A DNA stretch of 64,000 nt from Aminobacter sp039907765 (GTDB lineage: Bacteria > Pseudomonadota > Alphaproteobacteria > Rhizobiales > Rhizobiaceae), in contig NZ_JARDJI010000002.1 of assembly GCF_039907765.1 (NCBI RefSeq), positions 434,001-498,000 of the forward strand, in the 5' to 3' direction. The notes beneath the pieces were generated by a model, which was not told the DNA's origin, did no database searches, and saw only the letters and a program-made list of their open reading frames with translations. Made by a program: the position numbers and the translations under genes. Positions 1-8,705 of the stretch are shown one piece after another. Position 1 is the first letter of the stretch. Every line of letters starts with the position of its first letter.

Positions 1-760
1 GGCGAGCTTGTCCGTCTGTGCCGACATCGAGCCGCGGATGGCGTTGAGGTCGGCCTCCAGCGCACGCTTGAGGATGTCGCGGCCCTCGGCCAGCTTTTCG
101 ACCTGGCCCGCGACGAGGCCGTCGATGCCGGTGCGGCTCTCGGCCAGCTTGGCGAGGTCGTCCTCCAGCGCCTTGGACAGCGCGCCGCGTTCCGAAGCCA
201 GGTTGTCAGCGTGGCTCGACACCAGACCGCGGACCTTCTCGAGGTCGGCTTCGAGCGAGCGCGAAAGCATGGCGCGATCCTCGCCGAGCTGCTCGGCCTG
301 GGCCGACATGGTCGAGCGGATCGTGTTCAGGTCGGATTCGAGCGCCCGCTTGAGGATGTCGCGGCCCTCGGCCAGCTTCTCGACCTGGCCGGCGACGAGA
401 CCATCGATGCCGGCGCGGCTCTCGGCCAGCTTGGCAAGATCGGATTCCAGCGTCTTGGACAAGAGCGTACGTTCTTCCGACAGCCGGCCGGCGTGAGCCT
501 CGATCAGGTTGTGGACGCCCGATATGTCGGCTTCGAGGCTGCGTGTCAGCTCGGCGCGGTCGGCAGCCAGCTTCGAGGAATGACCATCGACGAGGGCCTT
601 GATGCCTTCGAGGTCGGTCTCCAGCGCCTTGGCCAGCACGGCGCGGCCTTCCGCGATCTTCTCGACCTGGCCGGCGACAAGTCCGTCGATGCTGCTGCGG
701 CTGTCGGCCAGCTTGGTGAGATCGGCGTCCAGAGCGCGCGACAGGATGTTGCGGCCCTCG
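1..760. repeat. In-frame 282-bp tandem repeats inside the coiled-coil gene
   Basis: The same sequence block recurs every 282 bases (94 codons). The string CGACCTGGCC occurs at 99, 381 and 663, and TGAGGATGTC at 69 and 351. The first two copies are close to identical at DNA level over more than 100 bases, and the third is more diverged. Beyond about 950 the period is lost at DNA level although the protein motif continues. The period is a multiple of three, so copy-number change would keep the frame. Confidence 0.85.
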
Positions 761-2769
761 GCCAGCTTGCCGACATGGCCGGCGACCATTTCGTCAATGT
801 TCGTACGGGCCTGGACCAGGCGCTCAGAGTCTTCCATGAGCGCCTGGGCGAGCTGTTCGCGGCCTTGGGCGAGTTGCCTGAACTGGCTGCTGAGCGTGTC
901 GTCGATGGATTGGCGCGACTGCTCGAGCTTGCGCATGTCGTCGTCTAGCGCTCGCGAGATCAGGCTGCGGCCTTCTGCCAGCTTCTGCACCTGGAAACCG
1001 ACGGCGGCCTCGATGCTGGCGCGGCCCTCTGCGAACTTGCTGAGGTCGTCCTTGAGGGCCGCGGCCATGCGGTCGCGTGCTTCCGACAGCTTGCGGGTGT
1101 GATCCTCGACGGCCTGCTCGATGCCGACGCGGGCGTCCGAAAGGCGCTGGATGTCGCCGTCGAAGGCGCGCGACACATGCAGGCGCGCGGCCTCCATGCG
1201 GCCGGCGAAGTCGCTGGCGCGGGATTCCAGCATGGTAGAGGTCGAGGTGATGATGTCGGCGAGGTCGGTGCCGATCTGGGTCTTGCCCTGGTCGATCATC
1301 GCCGACAGCGAGTCGCGGCCCTCGACGAATGTCGTGGCGATCTCGCGGGCGCGCTCGACCAGCGTTTCGTTGATCTGGCGGGCACGTGCTTCGAGTGCGG
1401 CGTTGAGCTTGGCGGTGCCGGTGTCGAGCGCCTCGGCGCGGGTCTGGAACTCGCCGATGAGCGCCTGGCCGCGCTCCGCCAGCGTCCGCTCGATGTTGTG
1501 CAGGCTGGTCTCGAACTCCGAATTGATCGTCTTGGCGGCGCCGCCCAGCAGCGAAACCATGCCCGAGGTGCGGTCGTCGAGCAGTTCGGTCAGCGAGCGG
1601 GTTACGTGATCGGTGCTCTGGGTCAGCTTGGCGATGCGCGTGTCGAGCAGGCTGGCGAAGGCTTCGCCGGAGGTCGACAGCCGGTCGCTGATCGAATCCA
1701 GGCGGCCGTCGATCGCTTCGAACAGGCCCATGCCGCCCTCGTTCAGGCGGTCGATCAGCGCATCTCCGGAATTGGTGATGGTCATCGACAGCTTGGTCGA
1801 CGCATTCATGATGCTGTCGCGGATGATGTCGCTGGCCGATCCGAGCTCGTCGCGCAGGGTCTCGTGCGCGCCGGCGATCGAGGCGCGGACGCGCTCGGCG
1901 TGCGAGACCACGGCTTCGCGCTCGCTGCCGAGCCCGTCGACGAGCGAACGGATGCGCGCGGCATTCTCCGAGTAGGAGCGTTCGATCTGGCTGACTTCGG
2001 TATGGACGAGGGTCTCGAGTTCGACGGCGCGCGCGAGCGTGCGCTCGATGCCTTCGCCCATGGCCGCAACTTCGCGGCGCACCGCCTGGCTGACCATCAT
2101 GACGCGGTCCTGGGCCATGTTCTCCGGCTCGGTGAGCCGGAAGGCGACCTCGGTCATGGACTGCGCTGCCAGGCGCATCTCCTGGGCGCGGCGGACCATC
2201 GAGGCAAAGGCCCAGAACAGTGCGATCGGCACGGCCGTCGCGGTCGCGAATGCGAGCAGGCTGGGACGCGCGAGGATGTCGTCGAGCGACCTGATGCTCC
2301 AGATGCTGGGCGTGACGAAGCGGTCGGCCAGCGCTACGCCGCCGGCCGCCCATGCCACCGAAACGAACCCGACCGCCCAGTAGACGGTGCTGGACGCACG
2401 CCGGTTGAGGCTGTGCAGCAGGTTCTTGTAGTCTTTCTGGCGCTCGTCGTTGGCGGGCTTGAAGCCTTCGGGCTGAAGCGGCTGGCTGCTGCGCGTCTCG
2501 ACTGGACGCAATACGGTCGGGGGCTCCGCGACGACGCTTGCGGCGCGTGCCGGAGCCGGCTCGCTCTTCGGCTGCGCGGGCTTCTGCATATTGCTTTCGC
2601 GCGCGAGTTCTTCCGCCGCCTGCGAGATCTGTGCTTCCAGATCTTCCATCGAGGCAGCCATGTCCAACCCGCCGTCATCGGCACCGGTCAGGTCGAAGTC
2701 GAGGGCCTCTTCGAGCTCCTTGGCTACGTCAATATCGATGTTCTTGATCGGAGTGGACTTTTTCGCCAT
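1..2769 (-). CDS. Giant coiled-coil repeat membrane protein, C-terminus cut by window edge
   Basis: The minus frame is open from the ATG at 2769 to base 1 (923 codons, no stop), so the C-terminus lies outside the window. The N-terminus (about 1-120) is acidic, Ala- and Pro-rich and looks cytoplasmic. Two hydrophobic segments follow at about 127-147 and 168-191, suggesting an inner-membrane hairpin. The remaining 700 or more residues are charged, almost Pro-free helix built on repeats of the type L-x3-LExDL-x-KLAExR. In the last 240 visible residues these form a 94-residue unit (36+29+29). Similar rhizobial proteins are usually labelled kinesin-like or apolipoprotein-A1/A4/E-domain proteins because of coiled-coil similarity; there is no motor P-loop here. 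A role in envelope organisation or cell shape is inference. The HPt gene is divergent. Confidence 0.85.
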   Translation of the reverse strand, partial: MAKKSTPIKNIDIDVAKELEEALDFDLTGADDGGLDMAASMEDLEAQISQAAEELARESNMQKPAQPKSEPAPARAASVVAEPPTVLRPVETRSSQPLQPEGFKPANDERQKDYKNLLHSLNRRASSTVYWAVGFVSVAWAAGGVALADRFVTPSIWSIRSLDDILARPSLLAFATATAVPIALFWAFASMVRRAQEMRLAAQSMTEVAFRLTEPENMAQDRVMMVSQAVRREVAAMGEGIERTLARAVELETLVHTEVSQIERSYSENAARIRSLVDGLGSEREAVVSHAERVRASIAGAHETLRDELGSASDIIRDSIMNASTKLSMTITNSGDALIDRLNEGGMGLFEAIDGRLDSISDRLSTSGEAFASLLDTRIAKLTQSTDHVTRSLTELLDDRTSGMVSLLGGAAKTINSEFETSLHNIERTLAERGQALIGEFQTRAEALDTGTAKLNAALEARARQINETLVERAREIATTFVEGRDSLSAMIDQGKTQIGTDLADIITSTSTMLESRASDFAGRMEAARLHVSRAFDGDIQRLSDARVGIEQAVEDHTRKLSEARDRMAAALKDDLSKFAEGRASIEAAVGFQVQKLAEGRSLISRALDDDMRKLEQSRQSIDDTLSSQFRQLAQGREQLAQALMEDSERLVQARTNIDEMVAGHVGKLAEGRNILSRALDADLTKLADSRSSIDGLVAGQVEKIAEGRAVLAKALETDLEGIKALVDGHSSKLAADRAELTRSLEADISGVHNLIEAHAGRLSEERTLLSKTLESDLAKLAESRAGIDGLVAGQVEKLAEGRDILKRALESDLNTIRSTMSAQAEQLGEDRAMLSRSLEADLEKVRGLVSSHADNLASERGALSKALEDDLAKLAESRTGIDGLVAGQVEKLAEGRDILKRALEADLNAIRGSMSAQTDKLA

Positions 2770-2943
2770 GCCTTCGCTACCCTGTACTAACGACGCGGAA
2801 TTGCTGGACTTTTTGTCCTATTTTTGTCCGCGTACGAGGCTCATTATGGACCGCCCGTATCGTAGTGACACAAACCGGTAAAGAAAACCTGCATTCGCCC
2901 GGATACGTAAAAGTTTAAATATAAGGTTAACACTGGAGTGATT

Positions 2944-2985
2944 ATGAGCCCCGTTTCCGCGGGATTCCTGGCTTTGCGGGGTTAA
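2944..2985 (+). other. Possible 13-codon upstream ORF before the HPt gene
   Basis: An ATG at 2944 preceded by GGAG (2935-2938, spacing 5) opens a 13-codon frame ending in TAA at 2985, within the divergent intergenic region. It may be a leader peptide or chance. No other support. Confidence 0.15.
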
Positions 2986-3048
2986 CGGGTTATCCACATG
3001 CGGCCCCTAGTCTACCAACCCATGGGCGAGTGGACGGACAGGGCTTCA

Positions 3049-3423
3049 ATGGCAGCCCGCGAAACGGATTCCGTGGCCTTCGGCAAACCGGGCGGCGAAT
3101 CTTCGGGCAGTGCAGGCGGGCGTCCGATCGACCTCGATCACCTCGGGCGGCAGTCGATGGGCGACCGCGAGATCGAGCGCGAAGTGCTCGATTTGTTTGT
3201 TCATCATGCGCTTTCGGTGCGCGACAGCCTGGCCTCGTCGGACCTTGCCGAGAAGCTCAGGCTGGCTCACGCGCTCAAGGGGTCGGCGCGCGGCGTGGGC
3301 GCTTTCGCCATTGCCGATTGCGTCGCCGAGATCGAAAGCCGGCCGGACGATCCGGCACCAGTGCAGCGCCTTTCGCGACTGATCGACGAAGCCCGCGACT
3401 ACATCGCCGCCATCAATCGCTAG
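3049..3423 (+). CDS. HPt (histidine phosphotransfer) domain protein
   Basis: A stand-alone phosphotransfer protein of 124 residues, expected to pass phosphate between a hybrid kinase and a response regulator in the cytoplasm. The HPt signature HALKGSARGVGAF carries the predicted phosphorylated histidine at residue 74 of this model, on a four-helix bundle covering about residues 35-120. The first 30 residues are Gly/Ser-rich and probably disordered. I chose the ATG at 3049 because GGACAGG lies just upstream; an in-frame ATG at 2998 would add 17 residues but has no clear ribosome site. No kinase or regulator adjoins it, so its partners are unknown. DivK and PleD, 5.5 kb away, are possible but unproven partners. 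Confidence 0.8.
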   Translation: MAARETDSVAFGKPGGESSGSAGGRPIDLDHLGRQSMGDREIEREVLDLFVHHALSVRDSLASSDLAEKLRLAHALKGSARGVGAFAIADCVAEIESRPDDPAPVQRLSRLIDEARDYIAAINR

Positions 3424-3466
3424 CGGTGTCCGCAAATCGACAGGACGCGGCGAAATCGCGCGGCTG

Positions 3467-3494
3467 TTGACTTGCTCGGTGGAGTGATTATCTG
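3467..3494 (+). promoter_or_regulatory. Candidate sigma-70 promoter for the ferredoxin gene
   Basis: TTGACT (3467-3472) and TATCTG (3489-3494) are separated by 16 bases, about 27 bases upstream of the ferredoxin ATG. It is a reasonable match to the housekeeping consensus; the call is by eye only. Confidence 0.35.
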
Positions 3495-3520
3495 CCGGGT
3501 GACTTCTCTCAGGAACGAGC

Positions 3521-3841
3521 ATGACCAAGCTTAGCTACATTGCCCATGACGGGACGCGTTTCGACGTCGAGGCGGAGAACGGTTCGACCGTAATGGAAAA
3601 CGCGATCCGCAACGCCGTGCCCGGCATCGAGGCCGAGTGCGGCGGCGCCTGCGCCTGCGCGACCTGCCACGTCTATGTCGACGAAGAATGGATGCCGGTC
3701 GTCGGCGAACCCGAGGCCATGGAAGAAGACATGCTCGACTTCGCCTACGAGGTGCGGCCGAATTCGCGCCTGTCGTGCCAGATCAAGGTCCGCGACGAAC
3801 TCGACGGGCTGGTCGTCACCGTGCCCGAACGACAGGGCTGA
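3521..3841 (+). CDS. 2Fe-2S ferredoxin, adrenodoxin/FdxB type
   Basis: A soluble one-electron carrier of 106 residues. The cluster ligands follow the vertebrate/bacterial adrenodoxin pattern C-x5-C-x2-C...C: Cys40, Cys46, Cys49 and Cys86. A further cysteine, Cys44, sits inside the first motif. The segment EEDMLDFAYEVRPNSRLSCQI is the acidic helix and fourth-ligand region typical of this family, which serves Fe-S assembly and cytochrome P450 or other oxygenase systems. The next gene on the same strand is a ferredoxin-NADP reductase, which could reduce it; the pairing is inferred from adjacency (gap 84 bases). A promoter-like site lies just upstream. Confidence 0.9.
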   Translation: MTKLSYIAHDGTRFDVEAENGSTVMENAIRNAVPGIEAECGGACACATCHVYVDEEWMPVVGEPEAMEEDMLDFAYEVRPNSRLSCQIKVRDELDGLVVTVPERQG

Positions 3842-3925
3842 CGGCGAGGCGACGTTCGCTTCGCTTGGCATGAACTGTCGCGTCATGCACAGTCCCGGTT
3901 GCGTGCATGAGAGGCGAGGGTGGCC

Positions 3926-4954
3926 GTGAGCGAAATCACCAGGACCGACGTTCTCATCATCGGTGCGGGGCCCGTCGGGCTCTTCGCGGTGTTCGAACTC
4001 GGCCTGTTCGACATGCGCTGCCATCTGATCGACATTCTCGACCGGCCCGGCGGCCAGTGCGCCGAGCTCTATCCGGAAAAGCCGATCTATGACATTCCCG
4101 GCTATCCTGCGATCAACGCGCAGGAACTGGTCGACAAGCTGCTGCTGCAGATCGCGCCGTTCAAGCCTGACTTTACCTTCAACCGCATGGTCAGCGCCCT
4201 GCAGCGCCTGGAGGGCGGCGGCTTTCGCCTGACGACCGACGAGGGCGAGGTGTTCGAGGCGAAGGTGGTGGTGATCGCCGCGGGCGGTGGCTCGTTCCAG
4301 CCGAAGCGACCGCCGATCCCAGGCATCGAGGCCTTCGAAGGCGCAAGCGTCCAGTATGCGGTGCGGCGCATGGAGGACCTGCGCGGGCACGACGTGGTGG
4401 TGGTGGGCGGCGGCGACTCGGCGCTCGATTGGACCCTCAACCTCCAGCCCGTCGCCAGGCGGGTCACTCTGATACACCGTCGGCCGGAATTCCGTGCCGC
4501 GCCCGACAGCGTCAACAAGATGCATGCGCTTGCCGATTCAGGCGCGATCGACCTTGTCATCGGCCAGGTTTCAGGGCTGAACGGCGAGGGCGGTGAATTG
4601 CGCTCCATTCAGGTCAAGGGACCGGATGGGGAGGTCGAGGTCGCGTGCACGCGGCTGCTGCCATTCTTCGGTCTGACGATGAAGCTGGGCCCCGTCGCCG
4701 ACTGGGGGCTCAACCTTCACGAGAACCAGATCCCGGTCGATACCGAGAAGTTCGAGACCTCGGTTCCGGGGATCTTCGCGATCGGCGACATCAACTGGTA
4801 TCCGGGAAAGCTGAAGCTGATCCTGTCGGGCTTTCACGAGGCGGCGCTCATGGCCCAGGCGGCCAAGCACGTCGTCAGCCCCAAGGAGCGGATCGTCTTC
4901 CAGTACACGACCTCGTCGACCAGCCTGCACAGGAAGCTCGGCGTTCCCGACTGA
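3926..4954 (+). CDS. Ferredoxin-NADP reductase, thioredoxin-reductase-like type
   Basis: FAD-dependent reductase of 342 residues transferring electrons between NADPH and ferredoxin. The FAD-binding GAGPVG motif is close to the N-terminus (about residues 13-18) and the NADPH-binding GGGDSA motif lies near residue 155. The ATG/GD FAD motif appears as AIGDINWY near residue 290. The redox CxxC of thioredoxin reductases is absent, as expected for the YumC-like FNR family. Start: GAGGCGAGG (3911-3919) is six bases from the GTG at 3926, which I prefer; a GTG at 3920 would overlap the ribosome site and add two residues. It probably reduces the ferredoxin encoded just upstream. It ends three bases from the convergent DUF922 gene. 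Confidence 0.88.
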   Translation: MSEITRTDVLIIGAGPVGLFAVFELGLFDMRCHLIDILDRPGGQCAELYPEKPIYDIPGYPAINAQELVDKLLLQIAPFKPDFTFNRMVSALQRLEGGGFRLTTDEGEVFEAKVVVIAAGGGSFQPKRPPIPGIEAFEGASVQYAVRRMEDLRGHDVVVVGGGDSALDWTLNLQPVARRVTLIHRRPEFRAAPDSVNKMHALADSGAIDLVIGQVSGLNGEGGELRSIQVKGPDGEVEVACTRLLPFFGLTMKLGPVADWGLNLHENQIPVDTEKFETSVPGIFAIGDINWYPGKLKLILSGFHEAALMAQAAKHVVSPKERIVFQYTTSSTSLHRKLGVPD

Positions 4955-4957
4955 GCT

Positions 4958-5572
4958 TCAGCCCTTGAGCTTGCCCGCGTCGATCCGCTCCAGCCTGTAG
5001 CGCAGCAGCCGCATGATCCGGCTTTCGAAGTTGATGCCTTCGATGCGGTCGAATTCCGCCTGGGCGCGGTCGTGCCGGCTGAGGATGCGCTCGCTCGTCG
5101 CCTTGGCCTCGGCTGCCGCGGCCTGGCAGGTCTTGTTCTTGCCGATGACGCGCAACGCCTGTTCGAGTTCGCGCGCGTGGTTCTTGGCGATCACCACGTG
5201 GCTCTCCTCGTGGCGCTTGATGTCGGCCGACAGCGTGTCCCAGATCAGCCTGACCTCCTGGGCCGTCTTGCCGCTCTGCCGCCATCGCGGCAGGATGACC
5301 TTGGCCTTGACGGTGACGTGGGCCGACACGATGGCGCAGCCGCCCTTGACCTCGGAGTAGCCGATGCGGGTGGTGAACTCCATCTGCGTCGCCCCGGGGT
5401 GCCGCCCTCCGGTGCTCTTCACCTCGGGCCCGCGGGTCATGAGCTGGCTTTCGATCTCGTCGAGCGTTTTGCCGGTGATGGTAAAGTAGCTATAGCTCTT
5501 CGACACATTGGCAGCCTGGGCCGGAAGGCCGGTGCCGACGGCAAGGATGGCGGCGAGGAGGAGATGCTTCAT
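4958..5572 (-). CDS. Secreted DUF922 protein, putative zinc protease
   Basis: A 204-residue exported protein with a signal peptide (residues 1-20, cleavage after AQA). The motif HEESH at residues 121-125 fits HExxH, and DUF922 members are described as predicted Zn-dependent proteases. Two cysteines (about 79 and 149) could form a periplasmic disulfide. The gene is convergent with the reductase on its 3' side and divergent from folP on its 5' side, so it is probably transcribed alone. Substrate unknown; proteolytic activity is inferred from the family motif only. Confidence 0.8.
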   Translation of the reverse strand: MKHLLLAAILAVGTGLPAQAANVSKSYSYFTITGKTLDEIESQLMTRGPEVKSTGGRHPGATQMEFTTRIGYSEVKGGCAIVSAHVTVKAKVILPRWRQSGKTAQEVRLIWDTLSADIKRHEESHVVIAKNHARELEQALRVIGKNKTCQAAAAEAKATSERILSRHDRAQAEFDRIEGINFESRIMRLLRYRLERIDAGKLKG

Positions 5573-5722
5573 TAGTTGCCTCTTGGCCTACCTTGCGTTA
5601 GGGGCGGTGGCGGCGCAACGGAATTCAAGGCGCCGCAAAAAGTGACCGTCCGCGAATTGACGTGCGAAGCGTTGATATTTCGTGACGCGGTCGATGCTTT
5701 GGATTTCTTTTGTGGCGACGAC

Positions 5723-6571
5723 ATGACCGGCATACGATGGCAACTGGCGCATGGGCGCCACGTCGAGTTGGGCGACAAGGCGCTCGTCATGGGCATCCTC
5801 AATGTCACGCCGGACAGCTTTTCCGACGGCGGCCGCTTCGAAGGCCTCGACCGCGCCCTCGACCAGGCGCGCCGCATGGGCGACGAAGGGGCGTCGATCA
5901 TCGATGTAGGCGGCGAGTCGACGCGGCCCGGCGCAGCTTCCGTATCCGCGGCCGAGGAGCAGGACAGGGTCCTGCCGGTGATCGCGGCACTGGCCGCTGC
6001 CGGTGACACGCTGATCTCGATCGACACCTATCGCGAGGAGACCGCGCGCCTGGCGGTCGAGGCCGGTGCGCACATCGTCAACGACGTGTGGGGCCTGCAG
6101 CGCGAGCCGGGCATCGCCAGGATCGCTGCGGAAACCGGGGCAGGGCTGGTCATCATGCATACCGGCCGCGAACGCCAGAAGCTGGCGGACGTGATCGACG
6201 ACCAGTTGCTGTTTCTGCGGCGCTCACTGGAGATCGCCAGTCAGGCGGGTGTAAGTGAGGGGCAGATCGTCCTCGATCCGGGCTTCGGCTTCGCCAAGGA
6301 GGCCGACGAGAACCTCGACCTGATGGCGCGTTTCGACGAGCTTTCGCAACTGGGCTATCCGCTGCTCGCCGGCACCTCGCGCAAGCGCTTCGTCGGCCAT
6401 GTCACCGGGCGCGAACCCGCCGACCGCGATGCCGGAACCGCGGCCACCAGTGTCATACTCCGCATGAAAGGGGCGCGTATATTTCGCGTCCACAATGTCG
6501 CAATCAACGTCGACGCGCTCGCCTTTGCCGATGCTATGCTGGCGCGCCAGAACAATTCCCGGGGAAGCTGA
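5723..6571 (+). CDS. folP: Dihydropteroate synthase
   Basis: Joins p-aminobenzoate to dihydropterin pyrophosphate in folate synthesis; the target of sulfonamides. The pterin-binding TIM-barrel signature GILNVTPDSFSDGG (residues 24-37), DVGGESTRPGA (61-71), NDVWG, DPGFGF and the TSRKRF loop are all present. I place the start at the ATG at 5723, giving 282 residues, the usual length. The frame stays open another 49 codons upstream to 5576, but that part resembles no family member. It is the first gene of a folP-folB-folK run with gaps of only a few bases, so the three are almost certainly co-transcribed. Confidence 0.93.
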   Translation: MTGIRWQLAHGRHVELGDKALVMGILNVTPDSFSDGGRFEGLDRALDQARRMGDEGASIIDVGGESTRPGAASVSAAEEQDRVLPVIAALAAAGDTLISIDTYREETARLAVEAGAHIVNDVWGLQREPGIARIAAETGAGLVIMHTGRERQKLADVIDDQLLFLRRSLEIASQAGVSEGQIVLDPGFGFAKEADENLDLMARFDELSQLGYPLLAGTSRKRFVGHVTGREPADRDAGTAATSVILRMKGARIFRVHNVAINVDALAFADAMLARQNNSRGS

Positions 6572-6577
6572 CCGCCG

Positions 6578-6937
6578 ATGTACCTGATCCGCATGAAGAA
6601 CTGCGCCTTCTTTGCCCGGCACGGCGTGCTGGACGAGGAGGAGACGCTCGGCCAGCGCTTTTATGTCGACGCCGAGCTGACCGTCGATCCGGACCGTCCT
6701 CTCGACGAGGATTCCATGCAGAGCACCGTCGACTACGGCATCGCCTTCGAGGTGATCGAGAAGATCGTCACGGGTCAGCGGCGCTTCCTCATCGAGGCGC
6801 TGGCGCAGGAGGTCGGCAAGGCGCTCTGCGACAGGTTCTCGCAGATCAGGAAGGCGGAGATTACCGTCCGCAAGCCCAATGCGCCGGTGCGCGGCGTGCT
6901 GGACCACGTAGAGGTGACCGTTGTCTGGCCACGTTGA
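6578..6937 (+). CDS. folB: Dihydroneopterin aldolase
   Basis: Cleaves dihydroneopterin to 6-hydroxymethyl-dihydropterin and glycolaldehyde, supplying the substrate of FolK. At 119 residues it has normal family length. It shows the N-terminal MKNCAFFARHGVLDEEE segment with the HGV/EE pattern, the central VDYGIAFEVI segment and the C-terminal basic KPNAPVRG loop. It starts six bases after folP and overlaps folK by 17 bases, so translation of the last two genes is probably coupled. Confidence 0.92.
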   Translation: MYLIRMKNCAFFARHGVLDEEETLGQRFYVDAELTVDPDRPLDEDSMQSTVDYGIAFEVIEKIVTGQRRFLIEALAQEVGKALCDRFSQIRKAEITVRKPNAPVRGVLDHVEVTVVWPR

Positions 6938-7436
6938 GGAGCGCGCCTTTCTCAGCCTGGGCGGCAATCTCGGCGACCCGGCGAAGACGATGGCTACGGC
7001 GCTGCACCTGCTCGACGCCAGCGGCAGCACGCGGGTCGTCTCCGTCTCGTCGCTGCACCGGACGCCGCCCTGGGGCAAGGTCGACCAGCCCGACTTCCTG
7101 AACGTGACGGCCGAAGTGGCGACCTCGCTCGCGCCGCTCGAACTGCTCGAGCTCTGCCTCGACGTCGAGCGCCGCCTCAAGCGGGTTCGCGTCGAGCGCT
7201 GGGGGCCGCGCCTGATCGACATCGACGTGCTCCTGCACGGCGACACGAATGTCAGCGACGTCGGGCTGGAGATTCCGCACCCGCGCATGCTCGACAGGGC
7301 TTTCGTGATGGTGCCGCTGGCCGAAATCGCGCCGGACCTGGTGCTGGCCGGCAAGACTGCCGCCGAATGGGCGCTCGGGCTGGACAGTTCCGGCATCGAA
7401 AAGCTCGACAGCGGACGCGACTGGTGGCGCGCCTAG
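6921..7436 (+). CDS. folK: 6-hydroxymethyl-7,8-dihydropterin pyrophosphokinase
   Basis: Transfers pyrophosphate from ATP to hydroxymethyl-dihydropterin, making the substrate for FolP. The 171-residue protein has the FLSLGGNLGDP N-terminus, the HRTPPWG(K/x)xDQPDFLN substrate loop and the RWGPRLIDIDVLL magnesium/ATP motif. The start is TTG at 6921 with GAGGTGA four bases upstream, inside the end of folB; no ATG or GTG gives a better N-terminus. The gene ends the folate operon and is convergent with the HAD hydrolase gene after a 108-base gap. Confidence 0.92.
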   Translation: MSGHVEERAFLSLGGNLGDPAKTMATALHLLDASGSTRVVSVSSLHRTPPWGKVDQPDFLNVTAEVATSLAPLELLELCLDVERRLKRVRVERWGPRLIDIDVLLHGDTNVSDVGLEIPHPRMLDRAFVMVPLAEIAPDLVLAGKTAAEWALGLDSSGIEKLDSGRDWWRA

Positions 7437-7544
7437 GGCGATGACGCGTGAAGCTCGCCGCTTTGGACACGACATCAACATGTCGCTCCAACTGGCTGTC
7501 TTTTCTCTGCGTTGAGTGATCGGGCGCGGCCTCGCCCGGATGCG

Positions 7545-8198
7545 CTAGAGGCCGAGCGCCGCTGCTATCTTCACGGCGGCTTCGTCCCAATCGTCGGTCA
7601 CGACGATGCCGTCGGGAAGCGGGGGCAGCAGCCGGCGCATGTCCCTAAAGGCCATCAGGTTGAACAGGTGCGCGTCGGCGACCGCCTCGCGCACCGACAC
7701 CAAGTTGTGGGGAATGTCGTCGACAAAGGCGACGGGCCGGCCGCTGTCGCCCCTCAGCAGCTTGAGTGCGGGGCCCTTGGCGGTCTCGGTCGTCAGCAGC
7801 GGGTAGGGGAATCCCAGCGCGTCGAGGTGGAGCCGCCGGACGTCGCGATACCGATGCGGCATGGCCGTGAGCATCACGATCTCCGCCTCTGCTGCCAGAG
7901 TAGCCACCGCCTCGCGAGCGCCAAGCGTCGCCGTCTGCCATTCGCGCTGGGCGTGGAAGAACCCGTCGATCAGCGACCTGACCGCCTCCTGGTTCAGTTC
8001 GCTGCCGCTCCGGCGGTCGACGATGTTGCCGGTCAGCCTGAACGACCTCAGCAACAATTCGCACCCCTGTGCCTCGAGGAAGCGCATGAAGGGTACGGTG
8101 AATTCGAGCAGCACTTCGTCCACGTCCAGCACCAGCAGCGGTCGGCTGTCTCGGGCGAGTTCGGCGATCTGGCGTGCGGTCTCGGGATCGTCGCTCAT
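7545..8198 (-). CDS. HAD-superfamily hydrolase
   Basis: A 217-residue predicted phosphohydrolase. Motif I is LDVDEVL with nucleophile Asp25 and acid/base Asp27; motif II is MLTAMP (Thr111); Lys141 fits motif III and FVDDIPHN (Asp160, Asp161) fits motif IV, so all catalytic residues appear present. The region after motif I is long and probably forms a helical cap. It overlaps the upstream DUF3572 gene by four bases (ATGA), so the two are translated together. The substrate cannot be told from sequence. Confidence 0.8.
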   Translation of the reverse strand: MSDDPETARQIAELARDSRPLLVLDVDEVLLEFTVPFMRFLEAQGCELLLRSFRLTGNIVDRRSGSELNQEAVRSLIDGFFHAQREWQTATLGAREAVATLAAEAEIVMLTAMPHRYRDVRRLHLDALGFPYPLLTTETAKGPALKLLRGDSGRPVAFVDDIPHNLVSVREAVADAHLFNLMAFRDMRRLLPPLPDGIVVTDDWDEAAVKIAAALGL

Positions 8199-8515
8199 GT
8201 CGAACGGTCGTAGTCGTCGTTTCCAAGCGGCAGGGCGCGCAGGGCCTTGGCGACGTCGCCGGGGGCGATGCCCACCTCTTCCGCAAAGCGCAGCAGCGTC
8301 GGTTCATGCGCAAGGACGAAGTTCAGCACGCCCGCCATGAAGCCCGGCTCGGTCGCGACGCGGCGGATCTGGTGCGGCTCTATGCCGGTGATCGCCAGAA
8401 AACGCGGCAGCAGTTCGGCATCGGATGCAACGAAGCCGAGCGCCCGGATCGCCAGGGATTCGGCGTTTTCGCGCTGTTTGTCATCCTTGAGCATGTGCGC
8501 TCCGATCATTGCCAT
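8195..8515 (-). CDS. DUF3572 family protein
   Basis: A 106-residue, mostly helical cytoplasmic protein. The pattern ESLAIRALGFVASDAELLPRF...ITGI matches the DUF3572 family of Hyphomicrobiales, which commonly sits beside divK. No catalytic motif is visible. It is divergent from divK (190 bases between start codons) and coupled to the HAD hydrolase by a 4-base overlap. Function unknown. Confidence 0.8.
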   Translation of the reverse strand: MAMIGAHMLKDDKQRENAESLAIRALGFVASDAELLPRFLAITGIEPHQIRRVATEPGFMAGVLNFVLAHEPTLLRFAEEVGIAPGDVAKALRALPLGNDDYDRST

Positions 8516-8705
8516 GCCTCACGGAGTAGCGGCAAGCCGGTCGCACGGCAACCCGCAAAGCGTGGTTCAACCAGTCGTGGGTTGGCAGCGGCGTTTTACG
8601 TTTCGTAATGTTCTTGAGTTATTGTCGGATTCGGGCTTGGCGTGCGCGGTCGGCGCGCAGGATGATTGTTGCCGAATCGCGGCGCGCAATCCGGACGGAA
8701 ATTCG

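Noticed and set aside
1099..2790. 563-codon plus-strand open frame opposite the coiled-coil gene
   Set aside because: Antisense shadow; the minus frame has membrane helices, heptad pattern and an uninterrupted 923 codons.
2914..2929. Possible CtrA site TTAA-N8-TTAA upstream of the HPt gene
   Set aside because: The half-site spacing is eight, not the seven required by the consensus.
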